DNA of 64,000 bases from JABDMH01 sp965223105 (GCA_965223105.1 OZ244987.1:434001-498000), one strand, 5' to 3'; counted from the stretch's first letter, positions 45,994-55,288 are shown. The notes: generated by a model not told the origin, from the letters alone. Made by a program: numbers and translations.

Positions 45994-47538
45994 ATGATTC
46001 GATTATTGATTCTTTGTATCTATCTAGTTGCTGCAGGAACCGGATGTTCGGAAAAAGAACAGATTGACGAAGAGGTTACCTTTTTGCCAAACATCATTTA
46101 TATTCTGGCAGATGATCTGGGCTATGGGGAGTTGGGCTGTTATGGACAAGAGAAAATTGAAACGCCTAACCTTGATGCTTTAGCGGCTGAAGGCATGAGA
46201 TTTACTCAGCACTACTCCGGAGCCCCTGTCTGTGCCCCGGCTCGGTGTATCTTGCTTACCGGTAAGCATGCGGGGCATGCACATATCAGAGGAAATGACG
46301 AATGGAGAGATCGAGGTGAGGTCTGGGATTTTGAGGCCATGTTCGAAGACTCAACACTAGAGGGTCAAAGACCCATTCCTGATGAGGAAATTACGATTGC
46401 CGAAGTATTGAAGAAAAAGGATTATCGGACAGCCGTGGTCGGGAAGTGGGGCCTTGGAGCACCCCATACTGAAGGTATTCCTAACAATCAAGGGTTTGAT
46501 TTTTTCTACGGCTACAACTGCCAGCGGCAAGCCCATACATTTTATCCATTGCATTTATGGCGAAACCGACAAAAAGAACTGCTAAACAATAAATTGGTGC
46601 CTCCCCGTCAGAAATTACCTGAGGGAGCCGATCCCAATGATTCGACCAGCTACAGTGATTTTCGCCTGACCGATTATTCAGCAGAGCTGATGCAAGAGGA
46701 AGTGCTGAATTTTATCAAGGAAAATCAAGAACAGCATTTTTATCTCTATTATGCAACACCAATTCCTCACCTGCCTCTTCAAGCTCCAAAGCGGTGGGTG
46801 GAATACTACCGGAAAAAGTTTGGACCAGAGAAACCATATACTGGTGATCGAGGTTATTTTCCTTCGCAATTTCCACGTGCTGAATATGCAGGAATGATTT
46901 CGTATTTGGATGAACAAGTGGGAGAGATCGTGAGTACCTTAGAGCAGTTAGGCCTTCGCGACAATACGTTGATCATATTTACCAGCGACAACGGTCCAAC
47001 CTACACCGGTGGTGCAGATACGGGATTCTTTGAAAGTGCCAAGCCTTTTCAGACTGTGACTGGTCGCACCAAGGGTAACACTTATGAAGGGGGAATTCGC
47101 GTACCCATGATTGCCAACTGGCCAGGTAAGATCAAATCTGGATCTGTGACTGATCACGTGTCTATATTTTACGATGTGATGCCGACTTTGTGTGATATGA
47201 CGGGAATCCCAATGCCACCAGATAGGGATGGAATCAGTTTTCATCCAACACTTATTGGAGAGTCCTCGACGCAAAAAAAACATCAATTTCTTTACTGGGA
47301 ATTTCCGGCCTATACCGGACAACAAGCCGTTCGTCTCGGCAAGTGGAAGGGCATTCGAAGAAATATCTTTGATGAGAATATGTCTATCGAGCTGTATGAT
47401 TTAGAAAATGATATTCGTGAGGAAAACAATCTTGCGCAACAATACCCTGAGATTGTGGAGAAAATAGACAGCATTTTCTCGGAGGCTCATACACCGGCAG
47501 AGATCGAGAGATTTAAGATGGAGGCCCTGGGGGACTGA
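45994..47538 (+). CDS. Arylsulfatase family lipoprotein
   Basis: A 514-residue sulfatase that removes sulfate esters from sugars or other substrates. The N-terminus has a lipoprotein-like signal (LLILCIYLVAAGTGC, Cys18). NIIYILADDLGYGELGCYG holds the metal-binding Asp40 and Asp41. The formylglycine site is PVCAPARCILLTG, with Cys80 to be oxidised and Arg84; this needs an anaerobic- or FGE-type maturase not seen in this window. IIFTSDNGPTYTGG holds the later Asp-Asn metal ligands. LLYWEFPAYTGQQAVRLGKWKGIR is the C-terminal signature. It lies between two related TPR lipoproteins and may act on a sulfated glycan. Confidence 0.92.
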   Translation: MIRLLILCIYLVAAGTGCSEKEQIDEEVTFLPNIIYILADDLGYGELGCYGQEKIETPNLDALAAEGMRFTQHYSGAPVCAPARCILLTGKHAGHAHIRGNDEWRDRGEVWDFEAMFEDSTLEGQRPIPDEEITIAEVLKKKDYRTAVVGKWGLGAPHTEGIPNNQGFDFFYGYNCQRQAHTFYPLHLWRNRQKELLNNKLVPPRQKLPEGADPNDSTSYSDFRLTDYSAELMQEEVLNFIKENQEQHFYLYYATPIPHLPLQAPKRWVEYYRKKFGPEKPYTGDRGYFPSQFPRAEYAGMISYLDEQVGEIVSTLEQLGLRDNTLIIFTSDNGPTYTGGADTGFFESAKPFQTVTGRTKGNTYEGGIRVPMIANWPGKIKSGSVTDHVSIFYDVMPTLCDMTGIPMPPDRDGISFHPTLIGESSTQKKHQFLYWEFPAYTGQQAVRLGKWKGIRRNIFDENMSIELYDLENDIREENNLAQQYPEIVEKIDSIFSEAHTPAEIERFKMEALGD

Positions 47539-47569
47539 AGAAGGGATGCCAGCATTAAGATATGGCTGC

Positions 47570-47608
47570 AAAAAAAAATAGATTGGTCAGATCAAACTGA
47601 CCAATCTA
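47570..47608 (-). terminator. Rho-independent terminator of the minus-strand TPR gene
   Basis: A perfect 12-base stem (TAGATTGGTCAG and its complement), a six-base loop, and a run of A on the plus strand (47570-47578) that becomes a U run in the minus-strand transcript. It sits between the converging sulfatase and TPR genes and may stop both. Confidence 0.88.
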
Positions 47609-47626
47609 CCTTAGGGATCCTGTGAT

Positions 47627-49273
47627 CTATGATATGATCTTGTTGATATTTTCCCGCATCTTACTTGCTCTTTCCGAATCTTGTCGTTCGGCAATTAGTT
47701 GGTCCCAAGCATCCTTGAGTTTGGTCAGTGCAGTCATGTCACCAATGTTGGTGGCTGCCAAAATTCCCATATAGATACTATTTAACCGATTGGGTGAACC
47801 CTTCAAAGACTTTACGTAATAGGATAGTGCCTCACTAGGTTTATCTAATGACATGAGTAAATCACCCATCATCTCATTGGCTGGAAGAATTTCGCCTGGG
47901 GTAATGGGATTCTTGTCAAGAGAGTCTTCAATGTCTACTGCTGCCTGCATTTTCGTCCTGGCAACTTCTATTTGGTTTTTAGCCTTGGCTATCCAGCCCT
48001 CCACAGCCAGTTTTTGGATCTCAATTTGCTGGCGCCAATACCAGGTAGATTTGGAAGTGCCCATACTCTCTTGTAATGAGTCGAGCATGTAATAAGCTTT
48101 CTTAGCAGCCAAGGTGTCTCCAATGTTGGCAGACCCCACACCTTTGGCAAAATAGGTAATCGCTTCAAAGGCCGGAAACTTATCCCAAGGAAAATGGCTG
48201 GGTGTACGAGTTGGAATGGATGCAGCCTGTACCCAATTCTTTCGCTCCATAGCATATCGAGCCGGTATGGAGGCTAAGGCATAGGCTGTTGCCGCATGTG
48301 ATTGAATAGGACCATCTAAGGTATCCAATCCCTCCAACACTTCCACGGCCTTCTGATCTTCACCCTGTTGTAGGTATCCGTAAACCATGTAATCAAGAGC
48401 ATGTAAGAAATGAAGCGATGTCTGTCCCTGTACCGGCAATCTGGCCGCTGCTCTTGCCGACCTGATATTCCAATCAATCGATTCCTGCCAATATCCCAGA
48501 CGAGTAAAAATGTGCGTAGGCATGTGCAGAGCATGTGGAATTTCTGGAGCTATTTTACCGTAGTTTCTCGCCACTCTGACAGCATGGTGGGCAAGTGGCG
48601 GAAAATCGTAGGCGTGGATCGCATAGTGAAACCCTCCTGGATGATCAGGGATCTCTTCCAACACCTGTTCTGCCATTTGCCCTACCTCCAATTGTACTTT
48701 ATATGACTTATCATCTGGAGGAACCAGGGCCAACCGACAAAGTCCGTGAAATAGTCTTGCTTCCAGATCTTGAGGATCAGCCTCCACAGCCACTTCCCAT
48801 CCACGCTTGTATGCTGCCAAACGCTCTTTCTCTGTCTTCATTTGGCCATCCCGATAGTAAGCTGCTAAAGCCTCTCCAAAATGTGTCTCCCGGGGTTTTT
48901 GGGCCAATGACAAAGCTCTTTGCGACAGTATCCATCCTTTGCTCATGCGGGTTTCACTAGGGACATCAGGCCAAAGTGGATGGATGTAACTCAGTGCCTT
49001 CCCCCAGTGGCCCCAAAAGCAATCGGGATCTGAAGTGATGACTTGGTCGAAAATATGCTCTGCGTCTTCAAATGTCATATGATGTACCAATGCTAAGCCA
49101 AAGGAAATCAGTGAATCAGTTGATTCACCGCATCCGTCATTAAATTGTACAGTTCCACACAAGACATCGGGAGTCAAAAACCTGGAAGTGGGGGCTTTAC
49201 TGGATTGATCTGAAGTCACGCAAGCCCCAATGGCCACGACCAGACCTGTTAAAATAACATGGATAGTTTTCAT
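47627..49273 (-). CDS. TPR-repeat lipoprotein (copy 2)
   Basis: A 548-residue lipoprotein starting MKTIHVILTGLVVAIGACVT, with Cys18 in a good lipobox (IGAC). The rest is TPR-like and related to the protein at 44287: LISFGLALVHHMTFEDAEHIFDQVI, FWGHWGKALSYIHPLWP, HPGGFHYAIHAYDFP and PEIPHALHMPTHIFTRLGYWQE match the other copy in order. The two flank the sulfatase and point toward each other, so the arrangement is not a simple tandem copy. No enzymatic motif is visible. A strong terminator follows. Confidence 0.85.
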   Translation of the reverse strand: MKTIHVILTGLVVAIGACVTSDQSSKAPTSRFLTPDVLCGTVQFNDGCGESTDSLISFGLALVHHMTFEDAEHIFDQVITSDPDCFWGHWGKALSYIHPLWPDVPSETRMSKGWILSQRALSLAQKPRETHFGEALAAYYRDGQMKTEKERLAAYKRGWEVAVEADPQDLEARLFHGLCRLALVPPDDKSYKVQLEVGQMAEQVLEEIPDHPGGFHYAIHAYDFPPLAHHAVRVARNYGKIAPEIPHALHMPTHIFTRLGYWQESIDWNIRSARAAARLPVQGQTSLHFLHALDYMVYGYLQQGEDQKAVEVLEGLDTLDGPIQSHAATAYALASIPARYAMERKNWVQAASIPTRTPSHFPWDKFPAFEAITYFAKGVGSANIGDTLAAKKAYYMLDSLQESMGTSKSTWYWRQQIEIQKLAVEGWIAKAKNQIEVARTKMQAAVDIEDSLDKNPITPGEILPANEMMGDLLMSLDKPSEALSYYVKSLKGSPNRLNSIYMGILAATNIGDMTALTKLKDAWDQLIAERQDSERASKMRENINKIIS

Positions 49274-49426
49274 GATTCTTTTTTCACGTTCATAGATCGA
49301 TAACAGAAAACATTACCGATGAGTCCTTAGAAAAGTTTGCCGCTCCACAAGGCAGGGTGATCCCGTGGATGCTCAAGACTAACTCGCGACCTCGGTAGTT
49401 ATGAAAACTACACTGTTTTTTGATCA

Positions 49427-50146
49427 TCAGAAAGTGAAATTTAGCCCAAAGCTTATGTTGGAGTGATCCTGTCTAAAGTCACTATTAGACAGATTGATAC
49501 TCAAACCATATTGGAATTGCAATTTGAATTTTGATACACCTCCCCTAAGGGTCAGTGCGGGTTCGAGCAGAAAGTTGGATGAATTATTCTGTAGAAAGTT
49601 AACTTGATCAATGCTCTCAAATATCAAGTCGCCCTCTATGTTGTTGTATGTCACGTTTACCATTCTTGTAGAGACAGCCGCCGAGAAATTTGTTGATTTA
49701 TAACCGATAGCAGGCTGAACACCAATTCTGATTAAACTGGCTGTGATCTCACCAGTGGATTGGGGATTCTCCATTCTTGTGGAGGGAAGATGATTTTCAA
49801 ATGTACCAGCCCCAAGTAGGGCATAGGTTTCAAAGACAAATTGTTCTTGAAGAGAACTAAAATAACCTCCTCCTATCTCCAGGAATTTTCCTGATCCTCC
49901 ATTTCCATTTTCAAGGTCAGATGGTATAAAGAGCCCACCATTGGCCTGAATGGCCAACTTGTTGGATACACCATAAGCTCCTTGCAACTCGATTTGATCA
50001 CTATTGCCGGATAAACTTACTACAGTCTCACCATGTGCTGAAATTAGAGGGACATTTTGAGTATTAGGGGTGTAAAACTTTGGACTGCAAGAAATTAGGC
50101 CGAAAGTGGTTGCACTGATCAGGAAGGATGTAGTCAAGCTATTCAT
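49427..50146 (-). CDS. Outer-membrane beta-barrel-like lipoprotein
   Basis: A 239-residue protein from the ATG at 50146, with a lipoprotein signal (MNSLTTSFLISATTFGLISC, Cys20). A TTG at 50167 would add seven residues including one Lys. The body is beta-rich with alternating polar and hydrophobic residues (ETVVSLSGNSDQIELQGAYGV, FLEIGGGYFSS, YALLGAGTFENH, IGVQPAIGYK, LTLRGGVSKFKLQFQYGLSINL) and it ends on Phe (ISFGLNFTF), as outer-membrane barrels do. A barrel bearing a lipid anchor is somewhat unusual. No named family is recognised. Confidence 0.75.
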   Translation of the reverse strand: MNSLTTSFLISATTFGLISCSPKFYTPNTQNVPLISAHGETVVSLSGNSDQIELQGAYGVSNKLAIQANGGLFIPSDLENGNGGSGKFLEIGGGYFSSLQEQFVFETYALLGAGTFENHLPSTRMENPQSTGEITASLIRIGVQPAIGYKSTNFSAAVSTRMVNVTYNNIEGDLIFESIDQVNFLQNNSSNFLLEPALTLRGGVSKFKLQFQYGLSINLSNSDFRQDHSNISFGLNFTF

Positions 50147-50737
50147 TTTTAAGAGATGGTTAAGCAATCGATGAATAAATAAATAGCTCTAGGTGGTGAA
50201 GAACTGCTCTGATCCTTTTCTTAGTAGTCACCCTTGAGCTCTTGTACAAAGCAAGTAAAAGAACAAATAGATTGTCATAGTATTATTAGTACAAGAATCA
50301 TACCATGCCTGATGAGGTAGGTAAGTCCTTGTAACGTAAGTGGTTTTGGTGAAGTTTAGTCAGAATCAGTGAAACGATTAATTCCTCATTCTTATGGTTC
50401 AAGCAGGGGTTGAGAAGACCATGACTGGGAGCAACTCCTTACTGCCTGGTTTACACAAAGCCATCAGATCTGCAGAAATGTGCCTCTCTCAATAGGCAAG
50501 TCCATAAAAAATCGTCCAGCGGTTCGAAGCTTTATCTGGCAACTCGCTTGTGTGGGATCAAGCTATCAATAAGTAAAAGTGATTTGTCAACGGTCTCTCC
50601 TAGATCTCAAATGTCATTGGTAAGTAGAAAGAAATAAAAAAATCGATGCCGTCGGTAATCATTTCAAAAGTTGTTCTATGAAGGAGCAAATCGAAAGAAC
50701 TTGTTTAGTCCACTTTTTCAAACCAAATTATCAAGCA
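50147..50737. other. Gene-free stretch between barrel-like lipoprotein and TlpA-like gene
   Basis: About 590 bases, separating two diverging genes. It holds no frame with protein-like content and no exact TAnnTTTG element. The short palindrome TTGTACAA near 50247 is followed by a related GTACAAG near 50290. No hairpin or RNA gene is supported. Confidence 0.35.
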
Positions 50738-51289
50738 ATGAAGAATCTATGTAAAAAGCTACTATGGGTGAGCCTACTAACCATGGGTATCAGGGCATTA
50801 TTGGCCCAGAACACAGCCGATTTGGTATCGGCGCCCATGTTTACACTCGAGGACCTGAATGGAGATTCGGTGTCTCTCGCCGATTATGAAGAGCGATTCT
50901 TGCTGATCCATATTGCGACAACCTGGTGTCCATATTGCAATGCTGAAGCACCGTATTTGGAGCAACTATATCAAGAATACGCTGAGGAAGAAGTCGGTGT
51001 CATTATTATTGATGTCCGAGAACCTAAGGAGCTGGTCGCTCAAAAATTAAAGGATCAGTTTGCGCTGACATTTCCCGTCCTGTTGGATGACGACGGCGCA
51101 GTGGCAGCGTCCTTCGCACCACCCGATGTACTGCCTGAACTGGCCAGGGATGAGATTATGTTGGCATCCAATATTTTGATCAATTCCGAAGGGAAAATAG
51201 TCTTTATGTCCCTGCTAGATACTAGAAACTTTGATTCCAAATTAATTCACATAAAAGAAAAACTCAATGAACTCCTCCAAGCAAATTAA
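50738..51289 (+). CDS. TlpA-like exported thioredoxin-fold protein
   Basis: A 183-residue exported thioredoxin of the TlpA/AhpC-TSA type, from ATG 50738 (signal peptide MKNLCKKLLWVSLLTMGIRALLAQ). APMFTLEDLNGDSVSLADYEERFLLIHIATTWCPYCNAEAPYLEQLYQEY carries the redox motif Cys64-Pro-Tyr-Cys67. VGVIIIDVREP and FPVLLDDDGAVAASF follow; the cis-Pro loop is near the ASNILINSEGKIVFMSLLD segment. Such proteins reduce or exchange disulfides in the periplasm. Its end overlaps the DsbD N-domain gene by 23 bases, which suggests that the two are made together and interact. Confidence 0.9.
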   Translation: MKNLCKKLLWVSLLTMGIRALLAQNTADLVSAPMFTLEDLNGDSVSLADYEERFLLIHIATTWCPYCNAEAPYLEQLYQEYAEEEVGVIIIDVREPKELVAQKLKDQFALTFPVLLDDDGAVAASFAPPDVLPELARDEIMLASNILINSEGKIVFMSLLDTRNFDSKLIHIKEKLNELLQAN

Positions 51290-51758
51290 CCAGACAATAG
51301 TCAGGGCTACAGTATTCTGCACCTGTATGTTGGCTACAAGATTTATTACCGCACAAGTCGGTTTGGTTGATGTCCATACGACAATGGAAGATGGTAACAA
51401 TAATATGACGGTTGATCTCGTATTCTCCATCGAAGACTCCATGTATGTTCAGTCGAACACTCCTTCCAATAAGTACTTCATTCCGACAGTCTTCAAACTT
51501 GGAGATTGTCATGGGCTGAACGTCACCGAAATCGCTTACCTGGATGAGCAGTCTCAACCTGAAGAGGATAAGATACTGGGACTATCGGTGTACAGAGATT
51601 CTTTTAGAGTACGAATTCAGGCTATGCCGACTGCTGGACCGGTAACCATATCCGGCACCCTGGATTTTCAGGCTTGTGATAAGAAACGGTGCTTTTTCCC
51701 GACAACGTATCCAGTAGACGTGTCTGTACCGATAGAACAGGCAGTGGTAAGCAATTAG
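51267..51758 (+). CDS. Orphan DsbD N-terminal (DsbD-alpha-like) domain protein
   Basis: A 163-residue exported protein (signal segment about residues 8-30, VRATVFCTCMLATRFITAQ). The rest is a beta-sandwich with the DsbD N-terminal hallmark TLDFQACDKKRCFFPTTYPVDV: Cys137 and Cys142 form the redox pair. In full DsbD this domain receives electrons from the membrane part and passes them to periplasmic thioredoxins. Here neither the membrane part nor the C-terminal thioredoxin is attached, and the gene overlaps the TlpA-like gene, so a two-protein version of a reductase relay is a reasonable guess. A tandem repeat and a strong terminator follow. Confidence 0.85.
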   Translation: MNSSKQINQTIVRATVFCTCMLATRFITAQVGLVDVHTTMEDGNNNMTVDLVFSIEDSMYVQSNTPSNKYFIPTVFKLGDCHGLNVTEIAYLDEQSQPEEDKILGLSVYRDSFRVRIQAMPTAGPVTISGTLDFQACDKKRCFFPTTYPVDVSVPIEQAVVSN

Positions 51759-51765
51759 CGACAGG

Positions 51766-51801
51766 GATCCAGCACAAGGCCTTGATCCAGCACAAGGCCT
51801 T
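51766..51801 (+). repeat. Tandem 18-bp direct repeat
   Basis: Two perfect copies of an 18-base unit (GATCCAGCACAAGGCCTT) stand head to tail between the dsbD-like stop and the terminator. It is the only such exact tandem duplication seen in the non-coding DNA. Confidence 0.9.
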
Positions 51802-51836
51802 CATATTTTTGGTCTGAAGCAGCGAATAAAACCAGT

Positions 51837-51879
51837 AATTGGAGCAAGGCGAATTTCCCTTGCTCCAATTTATTTTTTT
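51837..51879 (+). terminator. Rho-independent terminator of the TlpA/DsbD-N unit
   Basis: A perfect 13-base stem (AATTGGAGCAAGG and its complement), eight-base loop, and a T-rich tail. It lies about 80 bases after the stop codon, past the tandem repeat. Confidence 0.9.
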
Positions 51880-51966
51880 GGCATTTAACAGGGAATTCGC
51901 ATCAATTTCGGTCCTTTTAAATGTATTTTCACCCAACAATGAATAACAACGAAAATGCTTCACCTA

Positions 51967-52884
51967 ATGCAAAGGAGAAAATTTATTGAATCGAGCCTGG
52001 CTACGTCAGCGGTCTTAGGCTCATCCATGATGAGTGGTTTTACAAATACGGAGAGAACAGAACCAAAATCATTCAAACTCAACTATGCACCGCATCTGGG
52101 TATGTTTGAAAACTCTGCCGGCCCAGATCCGATTGATCAGCTCAAGTTCATGGCCGATCAGGGATTTCGTGCTTTTGAAGACAACAGACTTTCAAACCGG
52201 GAGGTGGGTCTACAGGAAAAGATCGGTAAGGCCTTATCTGACCTTAATATGGAAATGGGTGTCTTTGTTGGCAACTGGAATGTGCGTAGAGGAGATGGCC
52301 TGGCCAAAGGTGATCCTGAGGTAAGAGCAGCTTTTGTAGAAGAAATCAAATCCTCGGTCGACGTGGCCAAACGAGTAAATGCCACCTGGATGACCATCGT
52401 TTTGGGAAACCGTCATCACCGGTTAGAACCAGATTACCAGACGGCCAACATCGTCGAGACCCTCAAACAGGCCTCAGCGGTCCTTGAACCACACAACTTA
52501 GTCATGGTCATTGAACCTTTAAACCATCTACACAACCACCCCGACGTCTTTCTCAGCAAGGTCCCACATGCCCATTTAATTTGTAAAGCAGTGAATAGCC
52601 CATCGTGCAAAATCCTCTTTGATATGTACCACCAACAAATAACTGAAGGAAACATTATACAAAATATCGATTATGCCTATTCCGAAACTGGCTATTTCCA
52701 AATTGGTGACGTTCCTGGAAGGAAGGAACCAACCACTGGTGAGATGAATTACCGGAATATTTTTAAACATATTTACGACAAGGGGTTTAATGGAATTTTA
52801 GGAATGGAACATGGCAACTTTCATCCCGGTAAGGAAGGAGAAATGAAACTGATAGAGGCTTATCGGGCGGTAGATGGCTTTTAA
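51967..52884 (+). CDS. Tat-exported sugar isomerase/epimerase-like TIM-barrel protein
   Basis: A 305-residue protein from the ATG at 51967, starting MQRRKFIESSLATSAVLG, a twin-arginine-type signal. The body is a xylose-isomerase-like TIM barrel related to hydroxypyruvate isomerase: QLKFMADQGFRAFEDNRL, VIEPLN (metal-binding Glu in the fourth strand region), ILFDMYHQQI (Asp and His), FQIGDVPGR and GMEHGNF (the second Glu). Such enzymes isomerise keto and aldo sugars; export suggests an extracytoplasmic substrate. ATG 51955 would add four residues. It stands just ahead of the GH89-like gene. Confidence 0.85.
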   Translation: MQRRKFIESSLATSAVLGSSMMSGFTNTERTEPKSFKLNYAPHLGMFENSAGPDPIDQLKFMADQGFRAFEDNRLSNREVGLQEKIGKALSDLNMEMGVFVGNWNVRRGDGLAKGDPEVRAAFVEEIKSSVDVAKRVNATWMTIVLGNRHHRLEPDYQTANIVETLKQASAVLEPHNLVMVIEPLNHLHNHPDVFLSKVPHAHLICKAVNSPSCKILFDMYHQQITEGNIIQNIDYAYSETGYFQIGDVPGRKEPTTGEMNYRNIFKHIYDKGFNGILGMEHGNFHPGKEGEMKLIEAYRAVDGF

Positions 52885-52938
52885 TTGGCATAGGGGTCAT
52901 TGAAATTCAGTGAAGTGGAAGGGTCTTCATTTAAACGA

Positions 52939-55113
52939 ATGGTTGGAATAAAGAAACTGATCGGGTTGCTGCTGTTTTTTGGTTTAGGTGTCTTAATCAT
53001 ACTTTCCTGGGCTCCATGTAAACAAGGTGAAGTTGATTCGCAGGTTGATGGTGTTTATGATGTTCTCCTGCGTACGATCGGTAAGACGAATCTTGAGATA
53101 TTCGATCTCCATTTGATGAAGCCTTCTAAATTCGACCATTTTTCGATCGAAGTCAGGAATGGACAGGTCTTCGTTGAAGGAACATCACCGACCGCACTTT
53201 GCCGCGGTGTCTATGATTATCTTCGAAATGAGACAGCATCCATTGTATCCTGGTCAGGCAACCGGATCAATATACCGGATCCACTGCCTGAATGTTCAAG
53301 AGAGGTGGCCTCACCTTTTAAATACCGGTATTATTTTAATTCGGTCACGCATGGCTATACCACACCGTATTGGAACTGGGAGAGATGGGAGAAGGAAATC
53401 GATTGGATGGCGCTGCACGGTTTAAATATGCCGCTGATTGCCGGTGCACACGAAGCCATCTTGCTACGTGTTTTCTTGAAGTTGGGATTGACAGAGGAGG
53501 AGGCATTACAATATTTCTCTGGACCCGCGCATTTTCCGTGGAACCGGATGGGAAATATTGCAGGCTGGGATGGACCTCCTCCAAGATCTTTTTTTGACAA
53601 GCAGGTCCTGCTTACCCATCGAATCCTCAATCGCATGCGTGAGCTTGGTATGTATCCCATTGTACATGCTTTTGCTGGTTTTGTTCCCCAAGCCATCACC
53701 AGACTTCATCCGGACGAAGAATTGCGAGAACTCGGTTGGGGCGGATTCGATCAAAAAGTACACATTCTATCGCCGTACAGCGACCTGTTCTTAAAGATTG
53801 GTAAAATGTACATTGAACTTTGGGAAGCTGAGTTTGGCAAGGGTGCCTTTTACTTAGCCGATAGTTTTAATGAGATGGATGTTCCACTTCCCGAGGATCA
53901 GGAAGAAGCATTGGCAGAGCTCGCTGCTTTTGGCGAAGCAGTCTACCGGCCCATTGCTGAAGCCAATCCGGATGCGGTCTGGGTAATGCAAGGCTGGACA
54001 TTTCCTTATCACCGCGATGACGAAGGCAAGCTTTTCTGGACACCGGATCGACTTAACGCTTTCATGTCTAGAGTACCCGATGATCGTTTGCTGATTCTCG
54101 ATATGGCCAATGAGTATAATGCCCTTTTCTGGAAGATAGATTATTCGTGGGAGATGTATGATGGGTTTTTCGGCAAGCAATGGATTTATTCCTTCATACC
54201 AAATATGGGTGGGAAGGTGCCGCATAATGGAGTACTCAATTTTTATGCTTCCGCACCTGCTGAGGCGATAGCATTTCCAAACAAGCAAAATTTGGTGGGC
54301 TTTGGTTTTGCCCCGGAAGGTATTGAGAACAATGAACTCATTTATGAATTGCTATCCGATTGGGGATGGCGTGAGGATCCGATCGATCTCGATCGGTGGG
54401 TTGCCATGTATGCTCGTGCAAGATATGGTGCCTATCCTCAGGATTTGAGAAAAGCTTTCGATCTGCTGCTTCGATCTTCGTGGGGTACCTTTACCGATCA
54501 CCCTCGATTTCGCTACCAATTCAGACCTGGAGAAGAAAATCCTACCGTTCACCATTCTCCCGAATTCTATCGTGCTGTGCACTTATTTCTCAAAGCTGCC
54601 GACGACCTGAGCGAAGAGGAGCTTTACGTTTTCGACGCTTTAGAATTAGGGGCGCAGTATCTAGGCCACAAAATTGATTCTTTACTGATGCTGGCTGGAG
54701 ATCAACAGGCAGGTGAAGACATGCTGGCTTATCAACAAGCCATTGATTTAATGAAGCAATTGGATCGTCTCCTCGCATCCCATCCTCTACATAAGTTGTC
54801 GAACTGGATAAACTTGGCCAGAGATTTTGGGGATAGCGAGGACGAAAAACTATACTACGAAAGCAATGCTAAAAGATTGAATACTACTTGGGGTGGAGGA
54901 GTAAATGAATATGCCGCCCGTACTTGGAGTGGCCTTATCGGAAGTTATTATGCCGAAAGGTGGCGACTTTGGCTCAAAGGCCGGCAAGAGGGAATCACTT
55001 TTGACATGAAGAAGTGGGAGGAGCAGTGGATTACTGCTAAATGGAGTGATGAAACCAGACCTTTTGAAGATCCTTTGAAGGCATTGCGAAAAGTCATTAG
55101 TGAATATCCGTGA
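52939..55113 (+). CDS. Alpha-N-acetylglucosaminidase (GH89-like)
   Basis: A 724-residue exported enzyme from the ATG at 52939 (TTG 52900 is an alternative), starting MVGIKKLIGLLLFFGLGVLIILSWAPC. Sequence typical of GH89/NAGLU: YRYYFNSVTHGYTTPYWNWERWEKEIDWMALHGLNMPLI, FSGPAHFPWNRMGNIAGW (nearly invariant in the family), MYPIVHAFAGFVPQAI, YLADSFNEMDVP and WVMQGWTFPYH. These enzymes remove terminal alpha-linked N-acetylglucosamine, as in mucin glycans or heparan sulfate. It precedes the fucose genes, which fits attack on host- or algal-type glycans. Confidence 0.93.
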   Translation: MVGIKKLIGLLLFFGLGVLIILSWAPCKQGEVDSQVDGVYDVLLRTIGKTNLEIFDLHLMKPSKFDHFSIEVRNGQVFVEGTSPTALCRGVYDYLRNETASIVSWSGNRINIPDPLPECSREVASPFKYRYYFNSVTHGYTTPYWNWERWEKEIDWMALHGLNMPLIAGAHEAILLRVFLKLGLTEEEALQYFSGPAHFPWNRMGNIAGWDGPPPRSFFDKQVLLTHRILNRMRELGMYPIVHAFAGFVPQAITRLHPDEELRELGWGGFDQKVHILSPYSDLFLKIGKMYIELWEAEFGKGAFYLADSFNEMDVPLPEDQEEALAELAAFGEAVYRPIAEANPDAVWVMQGWTFPYHRDDEGKLFWTPDRLNAFMSRVPDDRLLILDMANEYNALFWKIDYSWEMYDGFFGKQWIYSFIPNMGGKVPHNGVLNFYASAPAEAIAFPNKQNLVGFGFAPEGIENNELIYELLSDWGWREDPIDLDRWVAMYARARYGAYPQDLRKAFDLLLRSSWGTFTDHPRFRYQFRPGEENPTVHHSPEFYRAVHLFLKAADDLSEEELYVFDALELGAQYLGHKIDSLLMLAGDQQAGEDMLAYQQAIDLMKQLDRLLASHPLHKLSNWINLARDFGDSEDEKLYYESNAKRLNTTWGGGVNEYAARTWSGLIGSYYAERWRLWLKGRQEGITFDMKKWEEQWITAKWSDETRPFEDPLKALRKVISEYP

Positions 55114-55195
55114 TGCCTCACCACTGAATGTCATCTGCATAAGGGTCTCCTCAGCAAAAGATTGGAACTTCTAACACACAAAAAAGAGAGAAACT

Positions 55196-55232
55196 TTTGA
55201 CGATATGGATTTTATTCGAAAAAAGTATTTTG
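55196..55232 (+). promoter_or_regulatory. Weak promoter candidate of the TetR operon
   Basis: TTTG at 55196-55199 and TATTTTG at 55226-55232, one T short of the -7 consensus and with a 26-base spacer, longer than usual. It lies directly before the palindrome. Low confidence. Confidence 0.25.
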
Positions 55233-55256
55233 AATTTAGGGCAGGTGCCCTAAATT
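55233..55256. promoter_or_regulatory. Perfect 10+4+10 palindrome, predicted TetR operator
   Basis: Arms AATTTAGGGC and GCCCTAAATT are exact inverse complements, separated by AGGT. The palindrome is 33 bases before the TetR start and follows the weak promoter, in the place where an autorepressor would bind. The right arm plus one more T (GCCCTAAATTT) recurs at 63023-63033 before the GH95-like gene. Confidence 0.6.
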
Positions 55257-55288
55257 TGATTAATTTTACTGCAGCAGTATGACTTACA

